Part shown: one piece after another, positions 48,871 to 60,420 of the stretch
Position numbering within the stretch: the stretch's first letter is position 1
How the letters are laid out: each line of letters opens with the position of its first letter
Source: Carya illinoinensis
Taxonomy: Eukaryota; Streptophyta; Magnoliopsida; Fagales; Juglandaceae
Assembly: GCF_018687715.1 (NCBI RefSeq)
Contig: NC_056758.1
Location: 40,581,467 to 40,645,466, forward strand
DNA length: 64,000 bases
Reading direction: 5' to 3'
The notes under the pieces: generated by a model
What the model saw: the letters and a program-made list of their open reading frames with translations, nothing else
The model's database searches: none
What the model was told of the DNA's origin: nothing
Made by a program: the position numbers and the translations under genes

Positions 48871-51800
48871 TTTTTATTATTCTTATCAAACCATCTCGTG
48901 CTACTTCTTCGGTGGATGTACCACTACTTTTTTAAAAGTTTAATTATTAATATTACGATAATTAAAGACTGTAGTTTCGATCTATAAATACATAAAAAAC
49001 TCAAATAGAAATGACTCCTCTGTAGATTTCGTAGGATTGGAAACCCCATGATCTCGTATGTTATACATCTTTCTTTAAATGCGGCTGAGTTCATGGATAA
49101 GAATATTCCGTGAGGGAGAGAGACAAGTGTTTGATACCTTACAAAAACAATGGCATAAAAGATTAATGTCATATCATGCATGCATACTACCTACAGGCTA
49201 TATATATATATGGATAATTAGTTTGAGGCGATTGCACCTCTGTTTTGTAGGCATGATCATCACGCGGTTTATTAATTTGTTAACTTTAGGAACTTTGTTT
49301 TGTATAAGTTTTTTAGTGCATTTTTATTTTTTAAGTCAAAAAGTTAATTAGGATGGTCCAATAATCAAAAGCAACCGGATGATCATCATGTTTCTCGTTT
49401 ATAATTAATTAATAATATATAAATGAGATAGAGGTAGTACTCATGTTCGACGTGGTGAGATTATATATAAAAATATATATATAAATCTCGTGCATCGACG
49501 TTTGAACGTCCTTGAAATCATATTGTAAATGTTTTGCCAAATTTGCTTTATAAACAAAAATTATGAAGAATCATAATATTTGTAAAATTAGCTAATGAAA
49601 AAGATGATGATCAATTACAAGAAAAATGAGCATTTGTGATTAATTATTTACAATGAAAATATGCTCATTTTAACATGAATATAAGAAATAACTGGTTACA
49701 AATAAACATTATTTTCGTAGTGTAAGTGCATGTTTGGAATTATGATGAAAAATATAGTTTATAACTTTAGGACTTATAACTTAAGTAACAAATAATTGAT
49801 CACAAATAAACAGTTTTCTTATAGCGAAACGACGATAATTCGAGTTTTTAAAAATTATCACCATATCCTTAAAAACTTTAAAATTGTAATTATCTGAAAA
49901 TTATATAGATTTTTTTACCCATTGACAGTTTTATTAAAATTTAAACTATATTCTAAATTATCTGAAAAAGTGCATTTGAAGAAAGATACCAAAATGATAC
50001 ATTTCCTCAAACTTACTTTTTAGTTTATTTGAGATTAAAAAAATACCATAATATGTAGTACCCATATAACCAATTTTTTTTTTTTTTCGTTAAATGCCTT
50101 TTAAAACTATTTAAATATTTTTTAAGACTCTAAACACAATCCCAAACAGGCCCTAAATATCAATCGTGCTAGCTGGCCGGATCGATCTAATGATAACATA
50201 GAATTTCCACAAGAAAAAATAATAGAGATCAGAAATTACTGCCACAAATTAACGCAATGCATGACGTAATGACCTATTTGTTGAAAACAAAAACAAAACC
50301 ACACACATGCACGATATCTCCATGGTTGGCTCTTGACTTGTAGTAAGAGGAGCATCCTATGTAAATGCAACACATGAGCAATGGCAAGGTAGGCCACGTA
50401 CAATATCATTCAACCTTAGCACGTATCCTTAGTGCTCGTGAGAACTCGTTGGATTGAAAGGACGTGAGCTCTAACTATATACAAGATTTATACATTATTT
50501 TAGAACTGTATATAATATTACTTTGAGATTTAATAGATCAGAAAGAGTAGGGCAGTGCTCTTTTGTTTAGTTGTAACAAATTATAATAATAGAAGACGAT
50601 GATGGATGTAGACTTTCAAGGCATCCGAGGAACTTTATAAATATCAAAATAGATTAAACAAAGAGATTGATGGTTGTTGTTTGAAACCCATCACATGCTT
50701 TCCCACATGGATATTGTCATCGCTCACATGAAACAGACATATATAGATGGTCCCATGCAGCATGGTCATAAAATATTCTTCCAACTAATATCACTCCTTT
50801 TATTATATATAGAGATCAATCACCTTTCATGATCATGTTGGTATTAAAAACTCGATCTCACCTCTTATAAATAATTTCTTATATATATATTTATTTATTT
50901 TCTGACGTCATAAACAATATTTACTTGTTCACGATCATGTACTTAATTTCAAGTGATATATATATAAATATATATTCAAGTAATTACTAACAAGTTTTAC
51001 CTGTTGGGGATAATTATTATTATTTGTCAATAAATAAATAATTAAGCTAGGGTGGCCAGTAGTACTCATTAATTTTGTTGACTTTAGTAACTGTGAATAA
51101 GAATTTCTAATGACCAAGTATATAACTTATATATGATGAGTTTAATTAGGTTAGTGGTTACCATAGAAAGACTAACTTTTGTTGACTTTTATCTCTACCA
51201 TTCATATTATATATAGTTGCTTGTAATATATGTTTATTATAAATCAGCTTCTTGTATATGGAGAGAGGGATCGAGATGATCGTTCAGCTACGAAAATTAT
51301 AGTAAGGAATATCAGATCAATAACTGCAGGCCTACGAAACAAGATCATTTTTTTTCTCTTTTTTATAATATAGTTTTCTAATATCATGTAGTACTGGTAC
51401 TACTGTGTGACAGAGGAAACTTAATTTGAATCGAACCACGCATGAAATGTACGTTTCATTGTTTTTAGCTCATTGTCATGATACGGGGGATCGAAGAGAT
51501 CATCGGGGGGACAAAAACCATCCAAACAGTGGTGAGAATGATGATGAATATGGCAGTCTCAGTCCAAACTCACATTCCTTTATTCCCACGTAATCTATGC
51601 TGGATGGCTAGATCCGATCGACCTGCCATTTAATTATCCTTTTAATTTCCCCCTCCACAAGCAGCAAGCTAGGTTTAGTCTGGCAAAAGCAATCCCCCAC
51701 ATGTCATCCACTCTGTTACCTTCCAATGCTTGCTTTTTTATATCCCGGCCCCCTAGCTGCTGTTCCCTGTTGGTGACTGAATCACCAGATTACACTTGAC

Positions 51801-53248
51801 CACATGAGAGAGAGTGAGAGAATAAATTCTTGGCCTAAAAATGATGTGAGTCTAGCAGCTTTTGCCTCTCAACTTAAAATATATATATATATATATATAA
51901 TTAGGTTTGGATCCTAAGCAATCTGTTCTTATCTTCATTATAATTTGGATTATAGTAATTATTAATTAAGCGTAATTATTAATTAAGCTCATTCATTCCC
52001 ACTTTTCTTTAACTTTACGTGGGATGGATGATCATGATATTAGACCGCGCGGTCTAGTAGACATTCATGCTAGCCATGCTTAATAAATTAATGATTAAAG
52101 TCCAGCTTTATCGTTTTAATTGGGAAAATTAATCAGTTTTTTTGCTCTCAAGCTGGTCTTATCCTAAGGGCGCCCATTCACCGGCCATTGAATTAAGAGA
52201 CATTAATCCGACCGTCAATCTGCCCAAAATTTTGCATTTTTTTTTTTTTTCCATGGAGCTGTAGAAAGAACAGACTCGGGGTTTCTAGAATAATTTATGT
52301 GTTGGCATCAATTTTAAGCATATGGCAAGCAGCTGTACGTGTAATTTTGTACCCTTTGACCTACGTACATTAATTATTTAGAGTAAGACTATCATAACCC
52401 ACCCTCTTACGTACCTAATTAGATCATCAGTTGAATTTGTTTTATTACTCATTTTCAAAACCAAAAAGTAAAAAATATATATATAAATAAATAATTTCAA
52501 AAAAAAAAGAAAAAAGAAAAGCAAATTGCAAGATCAAGAACAAACAAACAAACAACATAAAAGCCAAAATTGACTAAAAAAAAAAATTACCCAGTTTGAG
52601 GCAGAAGTAAAGTACGTAGTACTTGCAGGAAAGAGAGAAGCAAATTGGGAATTAATGTGGGGGGGTGAAAGTTGAAACTGATGAGGTGTGGGAAAAGGAG
52701 GAGAACACCAAAAAGTCGCAGAGCCCACCCCCGGACCCCCGGAAGTCTTGCGGGAGACCACATGAAGAGATCAGCGCTGGAGCCATGATCTCTTGAATCT
52801 ATGATCTTTCTTGTCCGTTTCTTGCTTACTTAAAGGCTGCGTTGCTTCTCTTCTTCTTCTTTTTTCCCTTTTTTTTATATATATATTTTAATTTTCTAAT
52901 AATATCTATATATGTAACCCTCACTCCCACGCCGCACACGCATTTAATTTTACTTTACTTTAATGTTTCTTTTTTGTCTCCTTCTTCGCTCCTTGCCGAC
53001 TATTCCGGTTATACGTCTTCATCATTCCCGTCTGTGCCCCCCCCACATTCGTCCTCACATTCATTCTCTCTCTCTCTCTCTCTCTTCTCTCTGTGTTTCA
53101 GCACCCCTCATCATCTCCCACTTGATTGCCTCAGCACGCCTACTCTCTCTCTCTCTTAATTCGGTAGGTGCATTTGCTATATATCAAAGGTCACTTGAGA
53201 AATCTCTCTCCGAGTTATAGTACTTCGATCCTGATCTTTTATTGGCTA

Positions 53249-53584
53249 ATGGGTCTGGGAATTGTAGAAGAATTTCGGCCAGTTACGCCGATACGAACAG
53301 TTCCAAGAACTCGAAGCTTCGATCATGCAATGGAAGTAGTAGTGGTCAATCCAGACGAAACAAAGGAACTCTTAGAAGATGAAGATCAAGAGTGTCACAC
53401 ACCCAAGTCGTCAGAACACACCTTGAAGTCTCCCTTGGTATGCCCACCAGCTCCCAAGAAACCCCGGATGGCAAGGAGAAAAATGAGCCCTACTCCAAAA
53501 AGGTTTTTCGAAGTCCCCCACGATCTTGCTTCCATATTCATTGCACTCGACAATAAGCCTTCCAAGAAGATCAGAACCGGTTAA
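53249..53584 (+). CDS. SIAMESE-related (SMR) cyclin-dependent kinase inhibitor
   Basis: SMR proteins bind CDK-cyclin complexes in the nucleus, stop mitosis and promote endoreduplication, often after stress. This intronless gene encodes 111 residues, typical of the family. Key motifs: HTPKSSEH (the TP.S phospho-site motif), then the family signature CPPAPKKPRMARRK at residues 67-80, and the C-terminal FFEVPHDLASIFIAL. An N-terminal EEFRPVTPIRTVPRTRSFD block is conserved in a subset of SMRs. The frame is open upstream to at least 53168, but the first ATG is at 53249. CT-rich leader sequence precedes it. Which SMR number it matches is not resolved. Confidence 0.88.
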   Translation: MGLGIVEEFRPVTPIRTVPRTRSFDHAMEVVVVNPDETKELLEDEDQECHTPKSSEHTLKSPLVCPPAPKKPRMARRKMSPTPKRFFEVPHDLASIFIALDNKPSKKIRTG

Positions 53585-54106
53585 AAAGGCAATAATATTA
53601 TTCATGTTGTAGCTAGTTCATATAATTATTACCGTTGTGCTCTTTCTTGTTATAATTAAGTCTGTATTCTTCTTTCTATTTTTAAGGACAGAGTAATTAA
53701 GGAATGTAAATAGTAAATGAATTCATTGAAAGTATCCTCATGATTAATTATCTATATTTGTTTCGAGTAAATGTATGGCAGAAAAGATATTTCTGCTCCG
53801 TTTAATTGGAATTAAGCTCAATTAAGGTGTGAATTGCAGAGAATTAGTTTTAAGATCCAGAAAATCTTTTTTGCATCTCCTTAATTCTTCTCCCCCTCTC
53901 ATTCCAAAAGGTTCAACCTTTTCAACTTCTAAAGATGCTTTCCACGTTAACCGTTTATTTTTGGCTCGACCCACATTCTGGGTAGAGTCTGGGTCTGAGC
54001 TGATGCCTTATGCTTTTTGTTTTTCATCGGAGCCGATCATCAATTTCACCCAGCGTCTGGGTTTTATTTTTTGGTCATATCCTGATTGTCGTATGCCGTA
54101 CGCAAT

Positions 54107-54134
54107 TTTTTTTTTTGGGGGGGGGGGGGGGGGG
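54107..54134. repeat. T-run followed by ~18-base G-run
   Basis: About ten T residues are followed directly by about eighteen G residues. Such runs are both mutable and error-prone to sequence. Confidence 0.85.
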
Positions 54135-54354
54135 TTGTGTTGTGGGGAGGAGATCAGGGACCTGGGCAAGCTATACAGTCCATAGCCTATATCCTGACAC
54201 TAAAAAGTTGGGTCAAGCATCATGAAGTACGGGGAGCCGATGCTTCTTCCAAGGGTGGCCCTACAGCCTTGGCAGTACTACTCCAGTTGGGCAAGCTCTA
54301 CCCTTCCAATTGTTTGCCTTGGCAGTACTCCTCACCAAGTTAATTTTAAATGAA

Positions 54355-54505
54355 AATGTTAGCCTTCTGCTGGGATTTTCTTTTTTATTTTTTATTTTTT
54401 TAATTTAGTGATTAAGAAAATATTTTTTAATGATTTTTGAATTTTTTTAATATTTAAAATTATTAAAAAAATACATGTGAAAAAATATATGTATAAAAAA
54501 ACATA
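54355..54505. repeat. AT-rich dispersed repeat, family A (copy 6)
   Basis: TTAGCCTTCTGCTGGGATTT leads into TTTTTTTAATTTAGTGATTA, AGAAAATATTTTTTAATGAT and an AAAATTATTAAAAAAATACA block, as in the copies at 28160 and 48700. Confidence 0.6.
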
Positions 54506-54714
54506 GAAAATACACTAACGGGAGCTACAATTAATTAAACTCTAGTAACACTCATGCAGCCTAAAATTTAGATAATTCCCCTAATAATTTGTTGAAGTAC
54601 AAGGAAGGATCTCTATCTTGGGGATCACTGCTTGTTTCATAGAATGTTGGATTTATCTTGACCTCTAATCCCAAGGGTGGAGAACTATGTTTTTAAAATT
54701 TTGTTCCATACAAG

Positions 54715-54860
54715 CAAAGTCGCGTATTAATCTGCATACCAATATTAATTCTTTCATATTTAAAAGTTAAATTAACACTATTTTTAATAAAATCTACTTT
54801 TTGACCAATCACAATAAATTAATGCATATATTAATGCATAAGTGTGCTTGCAACTAGACT
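54715..54860. repeat. Dispersed repeat, family B (copy 3)
   Basis: Blocks TTAATCTGCATACCAATATT, AAAAGTTAAATTAACACTAT, TTTAATAAAATCTACTTTTT and GACCAATCACAATAAATTAA follow the same order as the copy at 34310-34440. Confidence 0.7.
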
Positions 54861-55872
54861 TTTCCATGTTTTTATGTTATGGAGGCAATACTAGGCGAAA
54901 ATTTCAAGGAAATGACATTTATGACGCTTGTTTTCTTCATTATCCTCCTAAGACAACTCAATTGTAAACAAAAATTAAACTTAATAATAATCAAATAAAA
55001 TGTTGCCGGAATAAACATTAATGTTTTAGATGAGAAACACAAATCAAGAAATTGAGAAGAGAATAGAGAAGTCCTGAAAACCTGAAATAGAAAAACTAAA
55101 ACGTGCAAAGATTCAATTATGAAGGGTTTTGATGAAGACATCGATCCGATCCTCAAGGTACGCCACCAACTTTTCCTTTGTCTTGAAACTCCGCTTGTCC
55201 ATATACAATACACCACATGAAGGAATAACCTCGGATCTACTTCTACAAGATTTTTCTCCATCGGAAAATCAACAAAGGAAGATTTCTACCCATAATATCT
55301 ACATTGCCGTCACATAAACAATATACTCGCATAGAATTTCTTTATGAAGAAAGACATGCTGGCCGGGAAATGTTTATTACTCTTAACTATGTAGGAAAGG
55401 AGAGCATATTTGATACGTGTATTGGTAAAAGAATTCTTTTTTGTTTCTAGACTTGGATATTAGGAAACTCTATTTACAAAGACTTTATAGGGTGATCAAG
55501 CGTCCAAAAAATGCACACATGTTTGGAGAACAAACAACACATTATAAAATCTGAAAAATAAACTGCTACAAACTGAAAGGGAATCCTGTAGGGAGCTCAG
55601 AAGTATGACGCAAGGGAATCTTTGGAAACCGGTGTCTCCTCCACACGACAGGAGAACATATTACACAGGCAAATTTCGAAGTAGGTGGCCATTTATCACA
55701 GTCTCGTGCATTAAATGTAAAGGTGATGTGCAACTATACTAGATCTGAAAGCTGTATCTTGACATTCATAAGTGGACAGTCTTACACATACGAAGTGGTT
55801 GCCAACATCATCTCAAAGATGGTAGAACAAACCTCAGGAAGAAAGAATAGTGTGGCTGACTCGACAAGTACT

Positions 55873-58800
55873 TCAGGTGACGCGAATCAGAAGCACAACC
55901 ATGATAAAAATGCATGTCATCACAAAGATCACAAGCCATGTGAAGCATGTGGTCTTGGAAGTCTCAGAGTATATCTTCATCGCTCGTGTATTGGCACGGC
56001 CAGTGCTTGCCAAGCTATGCTCAACAGCCTTCTCTGTAGAATCAAGTACCTGAAACCAGCCATAATCATGTTATGAGACTTAAGTGATTATCAGCCTAAC
56101 TCCAAAACATGAAAACGAAGAAAGTAAAACTAATTTACCAATTTTAAAAATTCAATCATTACAGTTCAAGTTATTAGTTCAAACGTCCACCCCCACCTCC
56201 TCCAGAACATGTATGATCAATTCTTCCAGAATTCTCTTTAAACAAGTAACATACTTATAAAAACCATGCATCTAATATAATTCAACTATAAATATTTAAA
56301 GTGAAGACAGACTTTTATTTAAATTGTGGGTACTTACTTTTTCAGTGTTTTGCACAGACTGGCTCATCATGAGACTACTGTCCTTAAGTTGCTTAGCCAA
56401 CCCAACCATTTCATCAGTCAAGTCCTCTTGAAGCTTTCTGTGGCAAGAGAGAAGGGAAAAAGGATTTAAAACAGCAAATTTCTTTATGGACAGTGCTTGG
56501 GTGAAAAAATAACAAATACCTAGCTTTTACAGATGAAAATATACATTTTTGCAAAACAAGAGAAGCTTAAAAATTTGCCTGTGTTTTTCGATGTGTGCTT
56601 GTGCTGCAGCATCAAGTTTGATAGGTGCTGATGAAACAGCCTCAGCATTTTCATGAACTCTATCTTCAGTATTTGATCCAGGCCTGGTCAATGAGCCAAA
56701 CTATCCAAAGTTAACATCATGGCCTAAAAAAGAGCAAAGGACTTAACCAAATCATGCTAATTCCAACTACCACAGATTCACATACACAAATCTTCTCCTT
56801 AGTCCAGGAGTAGGGAGAACATGATTTTCTGCTCCTGTTTTGGGGCTTTCATGCATGGTCATCTTTGCAAAGGGCTCCTCAGATACTTGCACACCAGGCT
56901 GAGTAGCCTGCAGAGGGCATAAGTTGTTAGGAAATGAGAACGTCCATACGTCGCATTTAGATATGACTTGTTGATAAAGAAACAAGGCAATCACATAAGA
57001 TAAAAATTATGAAGCAGGGTGTGAAAGTAGGAACAAATCACTGAATCAGTAATGTGCCAAAATGAATATTACATTCTTTATCCAAGTGTCATCAATCAGA
57101 ACAACATTTTGAAAGAGATCAACGATTAACCATATGAAGGAGAGAGACGAAAAAAATACAAAAGTTAATAACCTACATGCATTCTTGTTCCAAATCATAC
57201 TAATCAGAGCTATGATTTCGTACCAGTGAAAAGAAATGAATAGCAGCAAACACAAGAAATTACTTGGTTCAGAGCCCACTAGGTTCAAATGAATTTAGAG
57301 CTTGAACCTTGCATGAACATTTATAAATTCCAATCATTATTCCTTTCAATCCCAATTCATTGGCACACATTGAAGCCAGAAACAGCATGGGATTCTCTGG
57401 ATACTCAATGCCCATCCCACTCATTCCTAAGACTTCCATATATCACTTACTAAAAGAAGTATTCAAAAATATGGAATCAACCAAAATGCCCAACACTTCT
57501 GTCACTACAGACTAACCACTCATATGGGTTTTGTTTGCCAAAAATAGTTCTGGTTTGCCTCTCAAATTTAATGACATCAGCATGCAAAGTACTTTAGGCA
57601 TCTTTAGTTCATGCAGGAAAAAAAAAAAAAAAAACTCTATTATTATATATAATAGAACAATCCGATTGTCCTAGAATACTTTAATTTAGATCATGAGGAA
57701 GGTCTCATCTAAACTCAACAAATATATGAATCCTAAGTATATAAAAAAACAGTAAAAACAGAAACATATTTATGTTAACATAATCTTAGGGACATATAGA
57801 AACCAACATGCAGGATTGCCAATTAATATGCACGCACCAATGGGGCTAATTTGGAAGCTATCGCTTCGATCTTCTCCGAATAATCGTTCACCATAGCCTT
57901 TGAAACCCTGTGTATATGTGTTCAAGAGATATTTATTACAAATAAAATGTAAACCCTAAGAATTGTAGCATCGCCAATAGAACACCTGAATTAGCAGTTC
58001 CAAATAACCAAGAGTGAAGATTTTTAAAACCAAGGCAAATCAGAAAGTATTTTTGTCAAACATCAGCTTTTGGAACAAGTGGTGATTTTACATGGTATCA
58101 GAGCAAAGGTTCTGAGTTCCAACCCTGACTCTACACTCTACCCATTTAATTCAATATTCAACATATTGGGCCTACTCATTGAGGAAAAGAATGTCCCACA
58201 CATGAGGGGGAATGTTAAGAATATAAAACAAATAATTATTTTTTGATAGTTAATATAAAACAAATAATAAAATCTACATATTTCCACCAGCTAAGTTTTT
58301 GGGACAAGTGGTGATTTTACAGACTAACAATGAAGAATCAATTAATCATTAAAAAAAGAAAGCCATACAATCCTAGACATAAGGATTAAATCTTACAAAT
58401 AGCATTATATCAAAGAAATCTTACATCTCAAGAACCATTGGCCTCAGCATTCTTGTCTATGACTCATGATATATTAGGTATTCCTGTACAAGTCACTGAC
58501 ACAGTGCTTCATGGTCCAAAACTGACCTCACACAATATTGACTAATTGGATGGGCCAGAAAATATCTACATTTTATTCCATCGGACAATTCCAGGTAGTC
58601 AAAACTAACATTCAAATTCTACCTTGAACCTAAGCATCCAGGTAGTTGAAGGTAAAGGGTACCCTCAAAGTAATGGGTCCCTAGACTGACCTGGGCAGAA
58701 ATCACACAATGGCTACAAATGAATACTCATACTAGTAAAATAAAATCTAGAAGGAACTAAGAGCAGAAGCAAAGAACTGAAAAGGGAAGTCAATGACCAT

Positions 58801-59095
58801 ACTGACCTGGGTAAGCCATCAGGAGTTCTCTCTTCAGCCAGTTGTTCTAACTGTTCTCGTAATGTAGCAACATACTGCAAAGTCACATGATTGATATCAT
58901 TCATTAAAGGTATTTCACCAAAATTATAACCGCCAGATATATTAAAAAAAGGTTCAAGGGAGAAGAAAAATAGCGGAATTAAAATTTCACTTCAGAGATC
59001 TTTAGACATACATGTGCAAGTTTTGCCAGGTTTTGTTGCTGAGGTGCAGCTGCAAGCAACCTCCTCAAGTTCACTTCTGTTTTACTGATTCCCAT
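55873..59095 (-). CDS. USE1: USE1-type Qc-SNARE of the ER
   Basis: USE1 is a tail-anchored SNARE that, with Sec20, Syp81/Ufe1 and Sec22 partners, drives fusion of Golgi-derived vesicles with the ER. Seven exons, in transcript order (59095-59012, 58874-58807, 57907-57838, 56907-56786, 56683-56579, 56437-56338, 56049-55873), join into 241 codons. The N-terminus reads [20 protein letters not shown], then [25 protein letters not shown]-like helix runs from about residue 145 ([20 protein letters not shown]) through [20 protein letters not shown]. The C-terminal anchor is at about 219-238 ([20 protein letters not shown]), with RVT at the end. An in-frame TAG five codons upstream fixes the start. 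The intron after 56579 uses a GC donor. Intron 2 carries a TRIM element. Confidence 0.92.
56438..56578 (-). other. GC-AG intron in USE1 (intron 5)
   Basis: The exon ends CACAG and the intron starts GCAAAT; the acceptor side reads CCACAG before AAAGCTTC. Using GC as donor keeps phase and gives the family sequence [11 protein letters not shown]. The nearest GT would break the frame. GC-AG introns make up roughly 1% of plant introns. Confidence 0.85.
58060..58321 (+). mobile_element. TRIM-type miniature LTR retrotransposon in USE1 intron 2
   Basis: A 3' terminal repeat runs from TGTTAAGAATATAAAAC (58213) to GACAAGTGGTGATTTTACA (58321). The last ~30 bases of a 5' copy lie at 58062-58092 (GGAACAAGTGGTGATTTTACA). 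Directly after that comes TGGTATCAGAGC (58093-58104), the classic primer-binding site complementary to initiator Met-tRNA. Directly before the 3' repeat lies a purine tract, GAGGGGGAA. The interior is only about 110 bp and codes for nothing. The 5' repeat is truncated. Confidence 0.75.
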
Positions 59096-60138
59096 CTTAA
59101 AATCCTAGAGCGTTGAACAATCATGAAAGCAAATCACAAACTAACTAAGCAATTCAAGTAACCACATTTTTAAGATTTTGGGGTCACACTTGTATATCAA
59201 AAGACTCTTAAGTATTCTTTTATAGCAGTACACGAGAACCAAGATTTACTGACTCATTTGGGAAATTCTAGAGCATTAAAAAATGTAATAGTATGTATCC
59301 TACTACAAAGATATCTACCAAAAAAAAAAATCTACACAAAAATGAAACCAAAACCTAACCTATCAATGCAGCGACAACTGACCATACGCCCATGATATTA
59401 TCTCTAGGGTATGATATCATCGAACATCTGAGTACCATTTATAATAGAAAATCAAGATTTCAGTTCTTATAAATAAACCTCTATGAGGCACCTTCTCAAA
59501 CACCTGCTCCGAAAAATCTTGCACAGGAAAATCTAATAAAAAAATTAACAGCACAAACTCAAAGATTTTCGATTTTTCCTTTTTGGTCAACTGTTCCTTC
59601 CTTTTCTGAATGCAAATCTCTTTATTTGCTCAATCGGATCCCATCTTGGCATAAATAGAGCAATTAATAGAAGCACTGGAATTTATGTTAATATATATAT
59701 ATATATATATCGATCCCGCATAAACATTTCATTAACGATTCCCGTGATTTCTATCTAACAAAGCACAGGAGTATAATCGTGTGAACATAGAAAACCCTAA
59801 ATAACTGAATTGGGTTACCGACGCCTCAAAGAAATTAAATAAAATAAAAAAAGAGAAAATAAACCTCCGACAATCTTTACAAGCTAAAGATTTAAATAAT
59901 ATATATCAGCACTCACTTGGACGAATTCGGTATAATCGTTCCAGGATAAAGCGGATTGTTTCCTTCATACTTCGGACGCTTCAGAGGAGTCCCGTCGCCG
60001 TCCGGAGCAGTGGTGTACGACCGAGTGCTGCAGAACTGTCATCGGTGGCTTAGTGTGGTTGGGACCGAGCGTTCGAGCCGTCGGGAGCGCCTTGCGTGGT
60101 GGACGGGACGTTGATCTACTGCGTTTGTAGGAGTATGA
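59096..60138 (-). other. USE1 5' region with a probable leader intron
   Basis: Immediately before the ATG is CTCTAG|GATTTTAAG, a possible acceptor at about 59105. A good donor, CCAA|GTGAGT, lies at 59911-59916. This suggests a leader exon from 59917 upward and an ~810-bp 5' UTR intron. The region above 59930 is locally GC-rich (59990-60110), as expected for a promoter. The model is inferred from splice motifs only. Confidence 0.4.
59692..59711. repeat. (AT)n run
   Basis: An AT run of about ten units lies in the probable USE1 5' UTR intron. Confidence 0.8.
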
Positions 60139-60371
60139 GGATGTCTAGTTGCACAAGTTAATGATCCCGGTTGACGTTTCCGTAGAAGGATGTTGTCCGG
60201 TTACACAAGTCAATCGACCAGGTTGCTGGACTCTTCCATTCTTATTCCGGTTCAAGGATAGGGTTGTTTGGATATCAATTCCATCTGATTGGATTTGAGA
60301 AGGGGTTTCCTATCCGGTTAAGGAATATCTTTACGTCCTAACAATCTTTTCCTTGTGTAACTAGACATCTT
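60139..60371. mobile_element. MITE-like element with ~19-bp terminal inverted repeats
   Basis: The left end is GATGTCTAGTTGCACAAG (about 60140-60157). The right end, CTTGTGTAACTAGACATC, is its reverse complement with one mismatch. Inside, AGGATGTTGTCCGGTTACACAAGTC (split here as GGATGTTGTCCGG and TTACACAAGTC) is a diverged direct copy of the left end. About 230 bp long, non-coding, between the USE1 promoter and the LINE. Confidence 0.55.
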
Positions 60372-60420
60372 GAACTTGTTTCAAATAAAAATTAAAAAAA
60401 ATAAAGTTACCGTTCTATCT

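Larger units (their letters stand above)
45725..53248. other. Gene-poor interval between WRKY and SMR
   Basis: About 7.5 kb contains no gene I can support. It holds a (TTA)n run followed by a T-run (46287-46357), CT-rich stretches near 46560-46640, two family A repeats, several (AT)n runs (48536-48556, 51878-51900), and a pyrimidine-rich promoter/leader for SMR from about 52840, with CT runs at 53065-53090 and 53141-53155. Frames at 46224-46834 are homopolymer artefacts. Confidence 0.5.
53585..55872. other. Convergent intergenic region, SMR to USE1
   Basis: It holds the SMR 3' UTR, a T-run plus long G-run at 54107-54134, a local direct repeat (GCCTTGGCAGTACT at about 54266 and 54319), and repeats of families A and B. 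Frames at 53829-54343 and 54872-55261 match nothing I recognise. Confidence 0.5.

Noticed and set aside
50449..50472. TTGGATTGAAAGGACGTGAGCTC, split here as TTGGATTGAAAG and GACGTGAGCTC, resembles miR159
   Set aside because: It has extra bases in the middle compared with mature miR159, and I found no complementary arm within ~250 bases upstream, so no precursor hairpin is supported.
54872..55261. 129-codon minus-strand frame
   Set aside because: The lower half is hydrophobic A/T-rich translation; no recognisable domain and no splice partners.
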